Positions 43,196-51,740 of a stretch of DNA of 64,000 bases are shown in pieces. Under the pieces are notes generated by a model that was not told the origin of the DNA, did no database searches, and worked only from the letters and a program-made list of their open reading frames with translations. The stretch is from positions 2,976,001 to 3,040,000 of the forward strand of contig NZ_CP173678.1 of NCBI RefSeq assembly GCF_051903925.1, read 5' to 3'. The position numbers and the translations under genes are program-made. This DNA is from G051903925 sp051903925 (GTDB taxonomy: Bacteria > Pseudomonadota > Alphaproteobacteria > Zavarziniales > Zavarziniaceae). Position 1 is the stretch's first letter; the number at the start of each line of letters is the position of its first letter.

Positions 43196-44074
43196 TCAGG
43201 CCGCGCTGGCGGCAACCGCCTGGGCGTGCAGGCCAGCGAGGTAATCCTGGCCAAGCCGGCTTCCGGTCCGGGTGTCGTACTCGCCCAGCAGGGCCAGGAC
43301 CAGGTCCAGGGACTGGTAGCAGTCGTGCAGGATCGCGGCCGCCTTCAGAAGCTGTGTGTCCGAGAACAGGTCAGGCCTGGTGAAATCGCGCACGAAGATG
43401 GCATCCGCCCAGACCGTCTGGCTGAGCCCGGCATAGATGTCGTTGTTCACGACCAGGGGTGCGATCACCCGGCTGACCAGCGGATAGAAGCGATGGAAGG
43501 CAAAGCCCTGCGCACGCAGGAACAGGTCCACGTCCGAGAACAGCGGCTGGTCGATATAGAGCGGCAGGAACTCGACTTCGGTATGGATGACCAGGGCGGT
43601 CTTCAGCCGATCCGTCGCGTTGCGGAACGCCATCAGTTCACCACCCTGGATATCGATCTTGATCAGGTCGACGCCGGCCGTCTCGGGGATGTCGTCCAGG
43701 CGCCTGGTATCGACCTCCATCGTCGAGAGGACCTTGCCCCAGTCGGGGAAGCCATGGAATCGGTTGAGAACCGCGGGATTGGGCGTCAGAAGGGACGTCA
43801 TGCCCGGCGCCTGGCAGATGTGCAGCGTATGCCGTCCGCCATCGCCGATCGCATGGGGCAGGTAGGTCTCGAACGGTCCCTTCTTCTGCTTCAGCACGGC
43901 CAGCGCGTCGGGATTGGGTTCGAAGCCGACAACCTCGGCGTCGCCCGCCATCAGCATCCCGGCATAGGGCGGCGTGCCATCGATCGGGTTGGCGCCGATG
44001 TCGACCGCCTTCACCCGGACCCGCTTGCCGGTCAGGTCACGGAACGTGGGCGTGCTGGGGGCCTGAGCGGTCAT
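43196..44074 (-). CDS. FkbM-family methyltransferase
   Basis: This 292-residue SAM-dependent methyltransferase has VDIGANPIDGTPPYAGM near residue 24 and GFEPNPDALAVL near 50, the SAM-binding region of FkbM proteins. VDLIKIDIQGGE near 145 is the family hallmark. FkbM enzymes often methylate sugars or glycan hydroxyls. AGGAT lies 6 bases before ATG 44074, which is chosen because upstream in-frame codons overlap the divergent acyl-CoA dehydrogenase gene. It is 35 bases upstream of the ABC transporter gene, so cotranscription is likely. Confidence 0.87.
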   Translation of the reverse strand: MTAQAPSTPTFRDLTGKRVRVKAVDIGANPIDGTPPYAGMLMAGDAEVVGFEPNPDALAVLKQKKGPFETYLPHAIGDGGRHTLHICQAPGMTSLLTPNPAVLNRFHGFPDWGKVLSTMEVDTRRLDDIPETAGVDLIKIDIQGGELMAFRNATDRLKTALVIHTEVEFLPLYIDQPLFSDVDLFLRAQGFAFHRFYPLVSRVIAPLVVNNDIYAGLSQTVWADAIFVRDFTRPDLFSDTQLLKAAAILHDCYQSLDLVLALLGEYDTRTGSRLGQDYLAGLHAQAVAASAA

Positions 44075-44227
44075 TGCAACATCCTGGGGTGGCCTCGCCG
44101 GGTGAGACCGCTGCATGCAGCATCGCGTGGACAGGGTTGAGGTATGGTTAACAGGGGCGCTGCGTCGTTCACGTTCAGCTGCGGATCCGCTAGAAGCAGG
44201 GCCACGAACAGCAGCAGGGCAGGCGCC

Positions 44228-45415
44228 ATGGATCTTCGCTTTTCCGCATCCGACGAGGCCTTCGCGGCCGAGGTGCGGCACTTCCTGGACACCCACCTGA
44301 CGCCTGATCTCCGCGCTGCCGGCCGGGCCAATGCCGGGATCTATTGCGAACGGCCGGTTGCCCAGAAATGGCTGTCGATCCTCAACGACCGGGGTTGGGC
44401 CGTGCCCTCCTGGCCGGTCGAGCATGGCGGCACCGGCTGGAGTGTTGCCCAGCATTACCTGTTCGCGCGCGAACTCGTCATGGCCGATGCGCCGCCGGTC
44501 ACGCCGAACGCCACGCGCATGGTCGGCCCCGTGGTCATGGCCTTTGGCACCGACGAGCAGAAGCGCCAGATCCTGCCGCGCATCCGCTCGGGCGAGGACT
44601 GGTGGGCGCAAGGCTATTCGGAGCCGGGCTCCGGCTCGGACCTCGCCTCCCTCCAGTGCCGGGCGGTGCGTGACGGCGACCACTACGTGATCAATGGCAC
44701 CAAGATCTGGACCAGCCATGCCCAGTTCTCGAACAAGATCTTTTGCCTGGTCCGGACAAGGTTCGAGGGCAAGGCCCAGGCCGGGATCAGCTTCCTGCTG
44801 TTCGACATGGATCTGCCCGGCATCAGCATCCGCCCGATCATCACGCTGGCCGGCGACCACGAGGTGAACCAGGTCTTTTTCGACGACGTGCGCGTCCCGG
44901 TCAGTGGCCTGCTGGGGCGGGAGAACGAGGGCTGGACCGTCGCCAAGTACCTGCTGACGCACGAGCGTTCGGGCCAGTACGCGCCCCGCCTGCGCAAGGA
45001 GCTGCGCCTGATCCGCGACCTGGCGGCCCGGCCCGGCGCGGTCCAGGCGGATGCCGACTTTCAGGCCCGGCTGGCCGCGCTGGAGGTCGAGGTCGAGGCG
45101 TTGGAGGCGCTGGAGTTCCGCTTCATGGCGAGCCTGTCGCAGGGCGAGGAGCCGGGCGCGCGGAGCTCGATGATGAAGGTGCGCGGGACCGAGCTGGTCC
45201 AGGCCGCGACTGAGCTGGCGGTGGAGGTGCTGGGCCCCGATGCCGTGCCTGACTATGCGCTGGCCCGCCTGACCGGGGGCGGGAACGCCGTACTGGGCAC
45301 GCCGGACGTGGCGCGGCCAGTTCCGCGCTTCCTCAACGACCGGGCGGCAACGATCTATGCCGGCTCGAACGAGATCCAGCGCAACATCCTGTCGGGCGCT
45401 GTGCTGGGGCTCTGA
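44228..45415 (+). CDS. Acyl-CoA dehydrogenase
   Basis: This 395-residue FAD-dependent dehydrogenase has YSEPGSGSDLASLQCRAV and GTKIWTSHAQFSN in the middle, DVRVPVSGLLGRENEGW, and the C-terminal IYAGSNEIQRNILSGAVLGL, all typical of the family. The expected catalytic Glu/Gly region is intact as far as can be seen. Substrate is not known; the nearby racemase and synthetase favour a branched or hydrophobic acid. ATG 44228 precedes MDLRFSASDEAF, the usual N terminus. Confidence 0.92.
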   Translation: MDLRFSASDEAFAAEVRHFLDTHLTPDLRAAGRANAGIYCERPVAQKWLSILNDRGWAVPSWPVEHGGTGWSVAQHYLFARELVMADAPPVTPNATRMVGPVVMAFGTDEQKRQILPRIRSGEDWWAQGYSEPGSGSDLASLQCRAVRDGDHYVINGTKIWTSHAQFSNKIFCLVRTRFEGKAQAGISFLLFDMDLPGISIRPIITLAGDHEVNQVFFDDVRVPVSGLLGRENEGWTVAKYLLTHERSGQYAPRLRKELRLIRDLAARPGAVQADADFQARLAALEVEVEALEALEFRFMASLSQGEEPGARSSMMKVRGTELVQAATELAVEVLGPDAVPDYALARLTGGGNAVLGTPDVARPVPRFLNDRAATIYAGSNEIQRNILSGAVLGL

Positions 45416-45421
45416 GGCGGA

Positions 45422-45850
45422 TCAGCTCTTGATCTCTGCGCGGGCCTCGACCACCAGGGCGCCCGCGCCGTGCAGCGTATTGCTGACGGTGCAGACCTTC
45501 TCCGCCTCGGCCAGGAGCAGGTCGGCCGCCTCCTGCTCGACATCTGCGTCCAGGGTCACGACGACGTCCATCCGGGCCACGCGTGAGGGCAGATCCTCCG
45601 CCTTGTGCGCGGTGACCGTCACGTCCACGCCGCGGATGTAGGGGGCCAGGTGCCCGCGGTCGATCACGTAGCGCAGGCTGAGCGCCATGCAGCCCGCCAG
45701 GGCGCTGGCCAGGAGTTCGACCGGGCTTGGGCCGTCCCCATGGCCCTTGCCCAGCGGCACGGACGTTTCGCCGGCAACCAGGCTCGGCAGGGCGGTGCCC
45801 ATGTCGATCCGACTGACCGCCACGGATGGCTTGTGCTTCACGCGCACCAT
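45422..45850 (-). CDS. OsmC-family peroxiredoxin-like protein
   Basis: This 142-residue OsmC/Ohr-family protein has GHGDGPSPVELLASALAGCMAL with one active-site Cys and EKVCTVSNTLHGAG with the second, the two-Cys pattern expected of thiol-dependent hydroperoxide reductases. It is divergent from the ArsR-type regulator at 45950, separated by 99 bases that contain the dyad operator. Only 6 bases separate its stop from the acyl-CoA dehydrogenase stop. Confidence 0.9.
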   Translation of the reverse strand: MVRVKHKPSVAVSRIDMGTALPSLVAGETSVPLGKGHGDGPSPVELLASALAGCMALSLRYVIDRGHLAPYIRGVDVTVTAHKAEDLPSRVARMDVVVTLDADVEQEAADLLLAEAEKVCTVSNTLHGAGALVVEARAEIKS

Positions 45851-45926
45851 GACCTGATCCTTCCTGCCTGACCGTTGATCCGTGCGGCCAGTCTGCCGCG
45901 CGACAGACGCTTGCGCCAGCGAGTGA

Positions 45927-45952
45927 CATATGTCAGTAATTTCTGACATATG
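45927..45952. promoter_or_regulatory. Inverted-repeat operator overlapping the ArsR-type start codon
   Basis: CATATGTCAG (45927-45936) and CTGACATATG (45943-45952) are perfect inverted arms around TAATTT. The motif TGACATATG also occurs twice 20 bases apart (45924 and 45944). The ATG of the regulator gene is the last three bases of the right arm, so a bound regulator would block its own start. No ribosome binding site is visible, so translation may be leaderless. Confidence 0.75.
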
Positions 45953-46303
45953 ACTGATCTCAATGAACGACAACCTCTGCCCTCTGGCGACCGGCTGCTG
46001 CTGGTGCTGGCAGCGCTGGCCAGCCCGCATCGCCTGCGCATCCTCGCGGCGCTGACGGTTCAGGGCAGTACCTATGTCAGCGCCCTGGCACGCCAACTGG
46101 GGATCGGCCGCCCCCTCCTGCACCTCCATCTTCAGAAGTTGGAGGAGGCGGGCCTGGTGCGCAGCCGCCTTGAGCTCTCCGCCGAGGGCAAGGCGTTGAA
46201 GTTCTTCGAGATCGCGGAATTCGCCCTGTCGCTGACGCCGGCCAGCCTGGCCGCGGCGGCCGCGACGTTGAGCCAGCCTGGGCCGGATGCGCCGGACCGT
46301 TGA
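45950..46303 (+). CDS. ArsR-type winged-helix transcriptional regulator
   Basis: This 117-residue regulator has the wHTH at about residues 23-85: SPHRLRILAALTVQG, then the recognition helix region VSALARQLGIGRPLLHLHLQKLEEAGLV, and an EGKALKFFEIAEFALSLT wing/end. There is no Cys-based metal site. It is divergent from OsmC and probably represses it and itself through the dyad at 45927-45952. The stop is followed within 3 bases by the next gene. Confidence 0.88.
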   Translation: MTDLNERQPLPSGDRLLLVLAALASPHRLRILAALTVQGSTYVSALARQLGIGRPLLHLHLQKLEEAGLVRSRLELSAEGKALKFFEIAEFALSLTPASLAAAAATLSQPGPDAPDR

Positions 46304-46305
46304 GG

Positions 46306-46578
46306 ATGAATGCTGCCATGGCCCACACCCAATCCTTCCTGCTGCTGTCGATCCTGGTCCTGGTGACCGTGATCGCGATCTATGGCCTGCGCACATTTGC
46401 GGGGTTGCGCCAGGCGCGCCTGCACCTGCTGGGGGAGGCGGCCTATCGCGATCTGGCGGAGCGGGCGACCGGCGGCCAGGCCGCGGCCATTGCCGGCCTG
46501 GCCAATGTCCATGCCGAACTGGCCGAGGTGAAGAGCCAGCTCAACCGGATCGAGCGCATCCTGCAGTCGGTCGAATGA
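46306..46578 (+). CDS. Small single-pass membrane protein
   Basis: This 90-residue protein has one membrane helix (SFLLLSILVLVTVIAIYGL) and a charged C-terminal tail (AELAEVKSQLNRIERILQSVE) that looks like a coiled coil. No family is recognised. Start may be ATG 46306 or ATG 46318. Its stop overlaps the next ATG (ATGA), which couples it to the DUF3817-type gene. Confidence 0.7.
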   Translation: MNAAMAHTQSFLLLSILVLVTVIAIYGLRTFAGLRQARLHLLGEAAYRDLAERATGGQAAAIAGLANVHAELAEVKSQLNRIERILQSVE

Positions 46579-46919
46579 CCATGGTCGGCGCAACGGACGA
46601 GGAACGCCGTGCGCTGCGGCTGCTGCGCCGGCTGTCGGCGGTGGAAGGGGTGACCCTACTGCTGCTGCTGGGCGTGGCAGTACCGCTGAAGCATCTGGCC
46701 GGACTGCCCCAGGCGACGGCGATCCTGGGCCCGCTGCACGGCCTGGCATTCCTGGCATTCTGCTGGGCCCTGGTCCAGGCGGCCGTGGGCGGCGCCTGGC
46801 CAAGGGGGGAAGTGGCACGCCTTGCCCTGGGCGCCATGCTGCCGTTCGGCGGCTTCGTCAACGAGCGTCGCCTGTATCGGCGGGAACGGACCCTGTCTGC
46901 CGGCGGACGGATGAGATGA
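46575..46919 (+). CDS. DUF3817-type membrane protein
   Basis: This 114-residue protein has the DUF3817 layout: LLRRLSAVEGVTLLLLLGVAVPLKHL, ILGPLHGLAFLAFCWALV, then MLPFGGFVNERRLYRR. Three membrane segments are present. The function of the family is unknown. ATG overlaps the stop of the upstream gene, and its own stop overlaps the next ATG. Confidence 0.82.
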   Translation: MTMVGATDEERRALRLLRRLSAVEGVTLLLLLGVAVPLKHLAGLPQATAILGPLHGLAFLAFCWALVQAAVGGAWPRGEVARLALGAMLPFGGFVNERRLYRRERTLSAGGRMR

Positions 46920-47347
46920 TCGACTATGCGTGGCTGAAGGCCGTTCATGTCGCGGCCGCCCTGATCTGGACGGCCGGTATGCTGATCAGCGCGCGGACGC
47001 TGGCGATCCTGGCCGCCGTGCCTGTGCCCCGGCCCGAGGCCGTCCAGGCGTTGATCGCGCCGGTGCGGCGCTGGGACAGGGTCGTCACCTCCCCGGCCAT
47101 GCTGGTGCTTTGGGCGCTGGGCCTGTGGCTGGCCTATGACGGCGGCTGGTCCGGCGATCCCTGGCTCCACGTGAAGTTCGCGATCGCCTTCGTGCTGTCG
47201 GGGGTCCATGGCGCGCTTTCGGGCCAGCTCCGTCGACTGGCTGCGGATCCGGCCCGGCCGGTGCCGGGCTTCTACCGGATCCTGCCCGGGCTGGTCGTCG
47301 CTGGCGTGAGTGCGATTGCCCTGCTGGTCGTGGCCAAGCCGTTCTGA
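46916..47347 (+). CDS. CopD/HemJ-like membrane protein
   Basis: This 143-residue protein has four membrane segments, with LKAVHVAAALIWTAGML at the N terminus, MLVLWALGLWLAYDGGW and HVKFAIAFVLSGVHGALSGQL. The His positions fit the haem- or metal-binding pattern of CopD/UPF0093-type proteins. Function is open. It is coupled (ATGA) to the DUF3817-type gene, so the three small membrane genes form one unit after arsR. Confidence 0.75.
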   Translation: MIDYAWLKAVHVAAALIWTAGMLISARTLAILAAVPVPRPEAVQALIAPVRRWDRVVTSPAMLVLWALGLWLAYDGGWSGDPWLHVKFAIAFVLSGVHGALSGQLRRLAADPARPVPGFYRILPGLVVAGVSAIALLVVAKPF

Positions 47348-47385
47348 GATGCTCCGGCCCCGAACGAGAACACAGGAGGGCGCCC

Positions 47386-47835
47386 ATGAACCATGACCCG
47401 ATACAGAAGCAGGTCGCCGTCATCACGCTTGGCGTGGCCGACCTGGACCGCGCCCGCGGCTTCTATTCCAAGGGTTTCGGTTGGGAGCCTTCCTTCATCA
47501 ACGACCAGATCGCCTTCTACCAGATGAATGGCTTCGTCCTGGGCCTGTTCCTGACGCCGTCGCTGGAAGCCGACATGAACCGGCCGGCCGTGGCTCGGCG
47601 GGGCGCCTATGCCCTGGCCCACAATGTCCGCAGGCGGGAGGAGGTGGCCCCCCTGCTGGACCGGCTGGTCCGTGCCGGGGGCGGGCTGCTGCGCGCGGCG
47701 GACGAACCGGCCCATGGCGGCTATCGCGGCTATGTCGCCGATCCCGACGACCATGCGTGGGAGATTGCCTGGAACCCGGACTGGCCGATCGATGCCGATG
47801 GCCATGTCCGCTTCGCAGCACCCGGGGCCGCGTGA
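47386..47835 (+). CDS. VOC-family (glyoxalase-like) protein
   Basis: This 149-residue protein has the vicinal oxygen chelate fold: VITLGVADLDRARGFYSKGF at the N terminus and YVADPDDHAWEIAWNPDW near the end. Metal ligands would be His/Glu residues of these strands. Substrate is unknown. The stop is overlapped by the ATG of the next gene (TGATG at 47833-47837). Confidence 0.85.
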   Translation: MNHDPIQKQVAVITLGVADLDRARGFYSKGFGWEPSFINDQIAFYQMNGFVLGLFLTPSLEADMNRPAVARRGAYALAHNVRRREEVAPLLDRLVRAGGGLLRAADEPAHGGYRGYVADPDDHAWEIAWNPDWPIDADGHVRFAAPGAA

Positions 47836-48776
47836 TGTCGCGCCTGCCCCAAGCCATTGCACGGCGGCTCAGCCTGCCGCTGATCGCGGCCCCCATGTTG
47901 CGTGTGTCCGGCCCCGACCTGGTCATTGCCGCCTGCAGGGCGGGGGCGGTCGGGGCGTTCCCCACCGCCAATGCCCGCACGGTTGAGGAACTGGATGCCT
48001 GGCTGACGACCATGGAGCAGGGTCTTGAGGGGGGCACGGCGGCGCCGCTGTGCCCGAACCTGATCATCCGCCAGCCGCGCATGAAGGACGACCTCGCCTG
48101 CCTGGTCCGCCACAGGGTCGAGCTGGTCATCACCAGCGTCGGCTCGCCGGCCGAGGTTGTTGGCCCGCTGCACGACGTCGGCTGCCTTGTCCTGGCCGAT
48201 GTCGCCACGCTGGAGCATGCGGAAAAGGCGGCGCGGGCGGGGGCCGATGGGCTGGTCCTGCTGACCGCGGGGGCGGGCGGGCAGACCGGCTGGCTGAACC
48301 CGTTCGCCTTCGTGCGCGCCGTGCGGCGCTGGTTCGACGGGCCGCTGGTCCTGGCGGGTGGGGTCAGCGATGGCCACGCCCTGTGGGCGGCGGAAGTCCT
48401 GGGCTGCGACCTGGGCTACATGGGCACACGCTTCATCGCGACGCCGGAAAGCATGGCCAGCGATGGCTACCGCGCCATGCTGGTCGACTCCACCATGGAC
48501 GATGTGCTGCTGACGCGCGCCTTCACCGGCCTGCGTACCAGCATGCTGAAGCCGTCGATCGCCGCCGCCGGCCTGGACCCCGACCGGCTGGACGAGCATG
48601 TGACGCCCCAGACCGCGCGCGAGATGTTCGGTGGCGGGCAGGGCGCCGATGGCCCGCGCCGCTGGACCGACATCTGGAGCGCCGGTCATTCGGTCAGCGG
48701 CGTCGAGCGGGTGGAGCGCGTCGCCGACCTGGTGGCCCGCGTCCTCGCGGAGTACGAGGCGGCAAGGACGGCTTGA
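47835..48776 (+). CDS. Nitronate monooxygenase / FabK-like enoyl reductase
   Basis: This 313-residue FMN protein of the NPD family has LPLIAAPMLRVSGPDLVIAA near the N terminus, ADGLVLLTAGAGGQTGW and FDGPLVLAGGVSDG, then DLGYMGTRFIATPES, the FMN phosphate region. In this context, next to an acyl-CoA synthetase, an enoyl reductase or a nitronate oxidase are both possible. It is coupled to the VOC gene. Confidence 0.88.
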   Translation: MSRLPQAIARRLSLPLIAAPMLRVSGPDLVIAACRAGAVGAFPTANARTVEELDAWLTTMEQGLEGGTAAPLCPNLIIRQPRMKDDLACLVRHRVELVITSVGSPAEVVGPLHDVGCLVLADVATLEHAEKAARAGADGLVLLTAGAGGQTGWLNPFAFVRAVRRWFDGPLVLAGGVSDGHALWAAEVLGCDLGYMGTRFIATPESMASDGYRAMLVDSTMDDVLLTRAFTGLRTSMLKPSIAAAGLDPDRLDEHVTPQTAREMFGGGQGADGPRRWTDIWSAGHSVSGVERVERVADLVARVLAEYEAARTA

Positions 48777-48848
48777 GGCGGAGCCCAACCGCCACGACAG
48801 TGCGACAGAACACGGGCGGGCAACGCCCGCACCCCAGAGGGAGGATGC

Positions 48849-50411
48849 ATGACGAACCTGGTCCAGACGGGTGCCACGACGGGCACCCAGACGATGCGCG
48901 CGCTGCGTCGCCATCCCGACCGTGTCGCCTTTGCCTGGGACGGCGGGCAGCTGACCTATGCGGCCACGCTCGACCTGATCGGCCGGATGCAGCGGGCCTT
49001 CCACGCGGCCGGCCTGCGCCGCGGGCAGCGGGTGGGCGTGCTGTCCGGCAATCGGGCCGATTCGTGGTGTGCGGGCGTGGCGGCCCAGGCCCTGGGCCTC
49101 AGCACCACGGCGCTGCATTCGCTGTCCTCCCTGGATGATCAGGCCTATCAGCTTGAGGACGCGGAGGTGGACGCCCTGGTGGTCGATCCCGGCGCCTATG
49201 CCGCGCGCGGGGCGGAGCTGGCCGCCCGGGTCGGCCGCCTGTCCCATGTCTTCACCCTGGGCCCTGCCGACTTCGGCCACGACCTGGTCGCGGCGGCGCT
49301 GGACGGCGGCAGTGCCACGCCCCAGGACCTGGCCCGGGCCGACGACATCGCGATCCTGAACTATACCGGCGGCACGACAGGCCGGTCCAAGGGCGCCTGG
49401 CGGCGGCACCGCTCGCTGACCGGATCCACCTCGGCGATCCTGGCCGATTTCGAGATTGCGGAGCGGGGCCGCTACCTGGCCGTGGCCCCGATCAGCCATG
49501 TTGCGGGCAGCAAGGTCCTGCCCACGCTGATCCGCGGCGGCACCGTGCACCTGTTGCAGGGGTTCAACCCCGGCCAGGTCCTGCGCACGATCCAGGAGCA
49601 GCGCATCACCATGGCGCTGCTGGTGCCGACGATGATCTATGCCCTGCTGGACGATCCGGCGCTGTCGTCCAGCGACCTGTCCTCGCTTGAATTGCTGCTC
49701 TATGGCGCCTCGCCCATGTCGCCCACGCGGCTGCTGGAGGGACTGGAGCGGATCGGGCCCGTGTTCTCCCAGCTCTATGGCCAGACCGAGTGCTATCCGC
49801 TCAGCGTCCTGCGGCGCCAGGATCACGACGCCAGCAATCCGGGCCTGTTCGCGTCCTGCGGCCATCCGGTGACAAGCTGCGACGTGCGCCTGCTGGACGA
49901 GGCAGGAAACGAGGTGCCGACCGGCACGGCGGGAGAGATCTGTGCGCGCGGCCCCTATGTCATGGACGGCTACTGGAAACTGCCGGAGCAGACGGCGGAG
50001 ACGCTGGCCTTTGACTGGCTGCACACGGGCGACATGGCGGTGGCGGACGAACGCGGCTACCTGTTCATCGTCGACCGCAAGAAGGACATGATCGTCACCG
50101 GCGGCTTCAACGTCTTCCCCCGCGGGGTCGAGGATGTGCTGACCTCTCACCCCGCGGTCGCGACCGCCGCCGTGATCGGCGTGCCGGATGCCAAGTGGGG
50201 GGAGGCGGTCATGGCCCTGGTCACGCTGCGCCCTGGGGCGAGCGTCGCGGCAGAGGAGCTGTCCGCCCTGGTCAAGGACCGGCTGGGTTCTGTCCAGGCG
50301 CCTAAGCGGGTGGAGTTCGTCGACGCGCTGCCGACCACCGGCGTCGGCAAGGTGGATAAGAAGGTGCTGCGCGCCCGGTACTGGGAAGGCCAGGCGCGCA
50401 TGGTGGGCTGA
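48849..50411 (+). CDS. AMP-dependent acyl-CoA synthetase
   Basis: This 520-residue adenylate-forming ligase has the P-loop ILNYTGGTTGRSKGAW near residue 170, LYGQTECYPLSVLR near 305, DWLHTGDMAVADERGYLF near 390, DRKKDMIVTGGFNVFPRGVE near 405 and the catalytic Lys region in TTGVGKVDKKVLR. It activates a carboxylic acid as its CoA thioester. The downstream acyl-CoA dehydrogenase-like gene is probably cotranscribed. Confidence 0.93.
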   Translation: MTNLVQTGATTGTQTMRALRRHPDRVAFAWDGGQLTYAATLDLIGRMQRAFHAAGLRRGQRVGVLSGNRADSWCAGVAAQALGLSTTALHSLSSLDDQAYQLEDAEVDALVVDPGAYAARGAELAARVGRLSHVFTLGPADFGHDLVAAALDGGSATPQDLARADDIAILNYTGGTTGRSKGAWRRHRSLTGSTSAILADFEIAERGRYLAVAPISHVAGSKVLPTLIRGGTVHLLQGFNPGQVLRTIQEQRITMALLVPTMIYALLDDPALSSSDLSSLELLLYGASPMSPTRLLEGLERIGPVFSQLYGQTECYPLSVLRRQDHDASNPGLFASCGHPVTSCDVRLLDEAGNEVPTGTAGEICARGPYVMDGYWKLPEQTAETLAFDWLHTGDMAVADERGYLFIVDRKKDMIVTGGFNVFPRGVEDVLTSHPAVATAAVIGVPDAKWGEAVMALVTLRPGASVAAEELSALVKDRLGSVQAPKRVEFVDALPTTGVGKVDKKVLRARYWEGQARMVG

Positions 50412-50453
50412 ACGCTGTTCCCCGCGGGCCCGGAGCGTGGCAGGCTGACCCCC

Positions 50454-51617
50454 ATGGGAGGATCACAGGACAGCGTGCTGGCCCGGGCACGGGCGCTGCA
50501 CGGGGCCATCGCCGCGCGCGCGGACGAGGCGGAACGCGGCCGGCGCATGCCGGCCGACCTGGCGCGGACGATTGCCGAGGCGGGCCTGTTCCGCACCTGC
50601 GTGCCGCGCAGCATCGGCGGGCTGGAATCAACCCCGGCCGAGATCCTGGGCGTGATCGAGGCGGTGGCGGAAGCCGACGCCTCGGCCGGCTGGTGCGTCA
50701 TGATCGCGTCCACCACCGGCTTGCTGTCCGGCTACCTGCCGATGCCACTGGCACAGGCGATGTTCGGCGATCCGCTTGCCATCACCGGCGGGGTCGTGGC
50801 GCCGATGGGCAAGGCGGTGGCGGAGGGCGATGCCTATCGCGTCTCCGGCCGCTGGAAGTGGGTCAGCGGGGGCCAGAATGCGACCTGGCTCGGCGGCGGC
50901 TGCCTGATCGAGGAGGACGGCCGCCTGCGCACCTTCGCCAACGGCGCGCCGGACCATCGGATGATGCTGTTCCCGGCGGCCGAAGCGAACCTCATCGATA
51001 CCTGGCATACCGCCGGCCTGTGCGGGACGGGCAGCCTGGACATGGCGGTGAAGGACCTGCGCGTGCCGCGCGACCGCACCGTCTCCATCATGACCGACCG
51101 CCCGGTTGCCAGTGGCGCGCTCTATGCCTTTCCCCTGTTCGGGCTGTTGGCTTTGGGGATCGCGGCGGTCGCCAGCGGCAATGCCCGCGCAGCACTCGAT
51201 GCCTTCCGCGATCTGGCGACGGCCAAGCGACCCGATGGCGGCAAGCGCACGCTGGCCGAACGGGGCACGATCCAGGCTCTGTTCGCGCACGCCACGGCAA
51301 AGCTATCGGCGGCGCGCGCCTACCTGTTCCAGTCGGTCGAGGCCGCCTGGGCCGAGGCGCAGGCCGGCGGCGCCATCGGCCTGGACGGCCGCGCGGCCCT
51401 GCGCCTGTCCGCCACGCACATGGCCCGCACCGCGGCCGAGGTCGTGCGCGAGGTCCAGGACGCGGCCGGTGGCTCCGCCGTCTTCCTGGACCAGGCCCTG
51501 CAGCGCCGCCTGCGCGATGCCCAGACCATGACGGCGCATGTCATGGTGGCGCCGGGGACGTATGAGCTGGCGGCCCGCCCGTTGCTGGGCCTGCCGACGG
51601 ACGCGTCGATGCTCTAG
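50454..51617 (+). CDS. Acyl-CoA dehydrogenase-superfamily flavoprotein (type 2)
   Basis: This 387-residue protein belongs to the acyl-CoA dehydrogenase fold with an Acyl-CoA_dh_2 C terminus, a group that includes flavin-dependent monooxygenases such as HsaA. Visible blocks are GLFRTCVPRSIGGLESTPAE, SGRWKWVSGGQNATWLGGG, WHTAGLCGTGSLDMAV and a helical end with VREVQDAAGGSAVFLD. It lacks the IYxGxNEI motif of true dehydrogenases, so hydroxylase activity is possible. It lies 42 bases after the synthetase. Confidence 0.85.
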   Translation: MGGSQDSVLARARALHGAIAARADEAERGRRMPADLARTIAEAGLFRTCVPRSIGGLESTPAEILGVIEAVAEADASAGWCVMIASTTGLLSGYLPMPLAQAMFGDPLAITGGVVAPMGKAVAEGDAYRVSGRWKWVSGGQNATWLGGGCLIEEDGRLRTFANGAPDHRMMLFPAAEANLIDTWHTAGLCGTGSLDMAVKDLRVPRDRTVSIMTDRPVASGALYAFPLFGLLALGIAAVASGNARAALDAFRDLATAKRPDGGKRTLAERGTIQALFAHATAKLSAARAYLFQSVEAAWAEAQAGGAIGLDGRAALRLSATHMARTAAEVVREVQDAAGGSAVFLDQALQRRLRDAQTMTAHVMVAPGTYELAARPLLGLPTDASML

Positions 51618-51627
51618 TGGCGGGAAT

Positions 51628-51735
51628 GATCCTTCGAGACGCCCCTGCGGGGCTCCTCAGGATGACGGGGTCGGGGGCAATACCATAAGACCAACAGCGT
51701 CATGCTGAGGAGGCAGAAGGCCGTCTCGAAGCATC
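51628..51735. repeat. Inverted pair of REP-like intergenic repeats
   Basis: Copy A (51628-51666) and copy B (51699-51735) are inverted versions of one another. Each contains CTTCGAGACG or its complement and a CTCAGGATGAC/GTCATGCTGAGG end. They sit between convergent genes and could fold into one long hairpin. Sequences of this kind (gatccttcgagacg ... ctcaggatgac) are dispersed repeats in many alphaproteobacterial genomes, from memory. Confidence 0.7.
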
Positions 51736-51740
51736 CGGTG

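Noticed and set aside
37500..44100. Genomic island by transfer for the glycosyltransferase/T1SS region
   Set aside because: No tRNA, integrase, direct repeats or visible GC shift; an island in the functional sense only.
47730..50150. Frame of about 806 codons opposite the NPD and synthetase genes
   Set aside because: Antisense shadow without recognisable domain.
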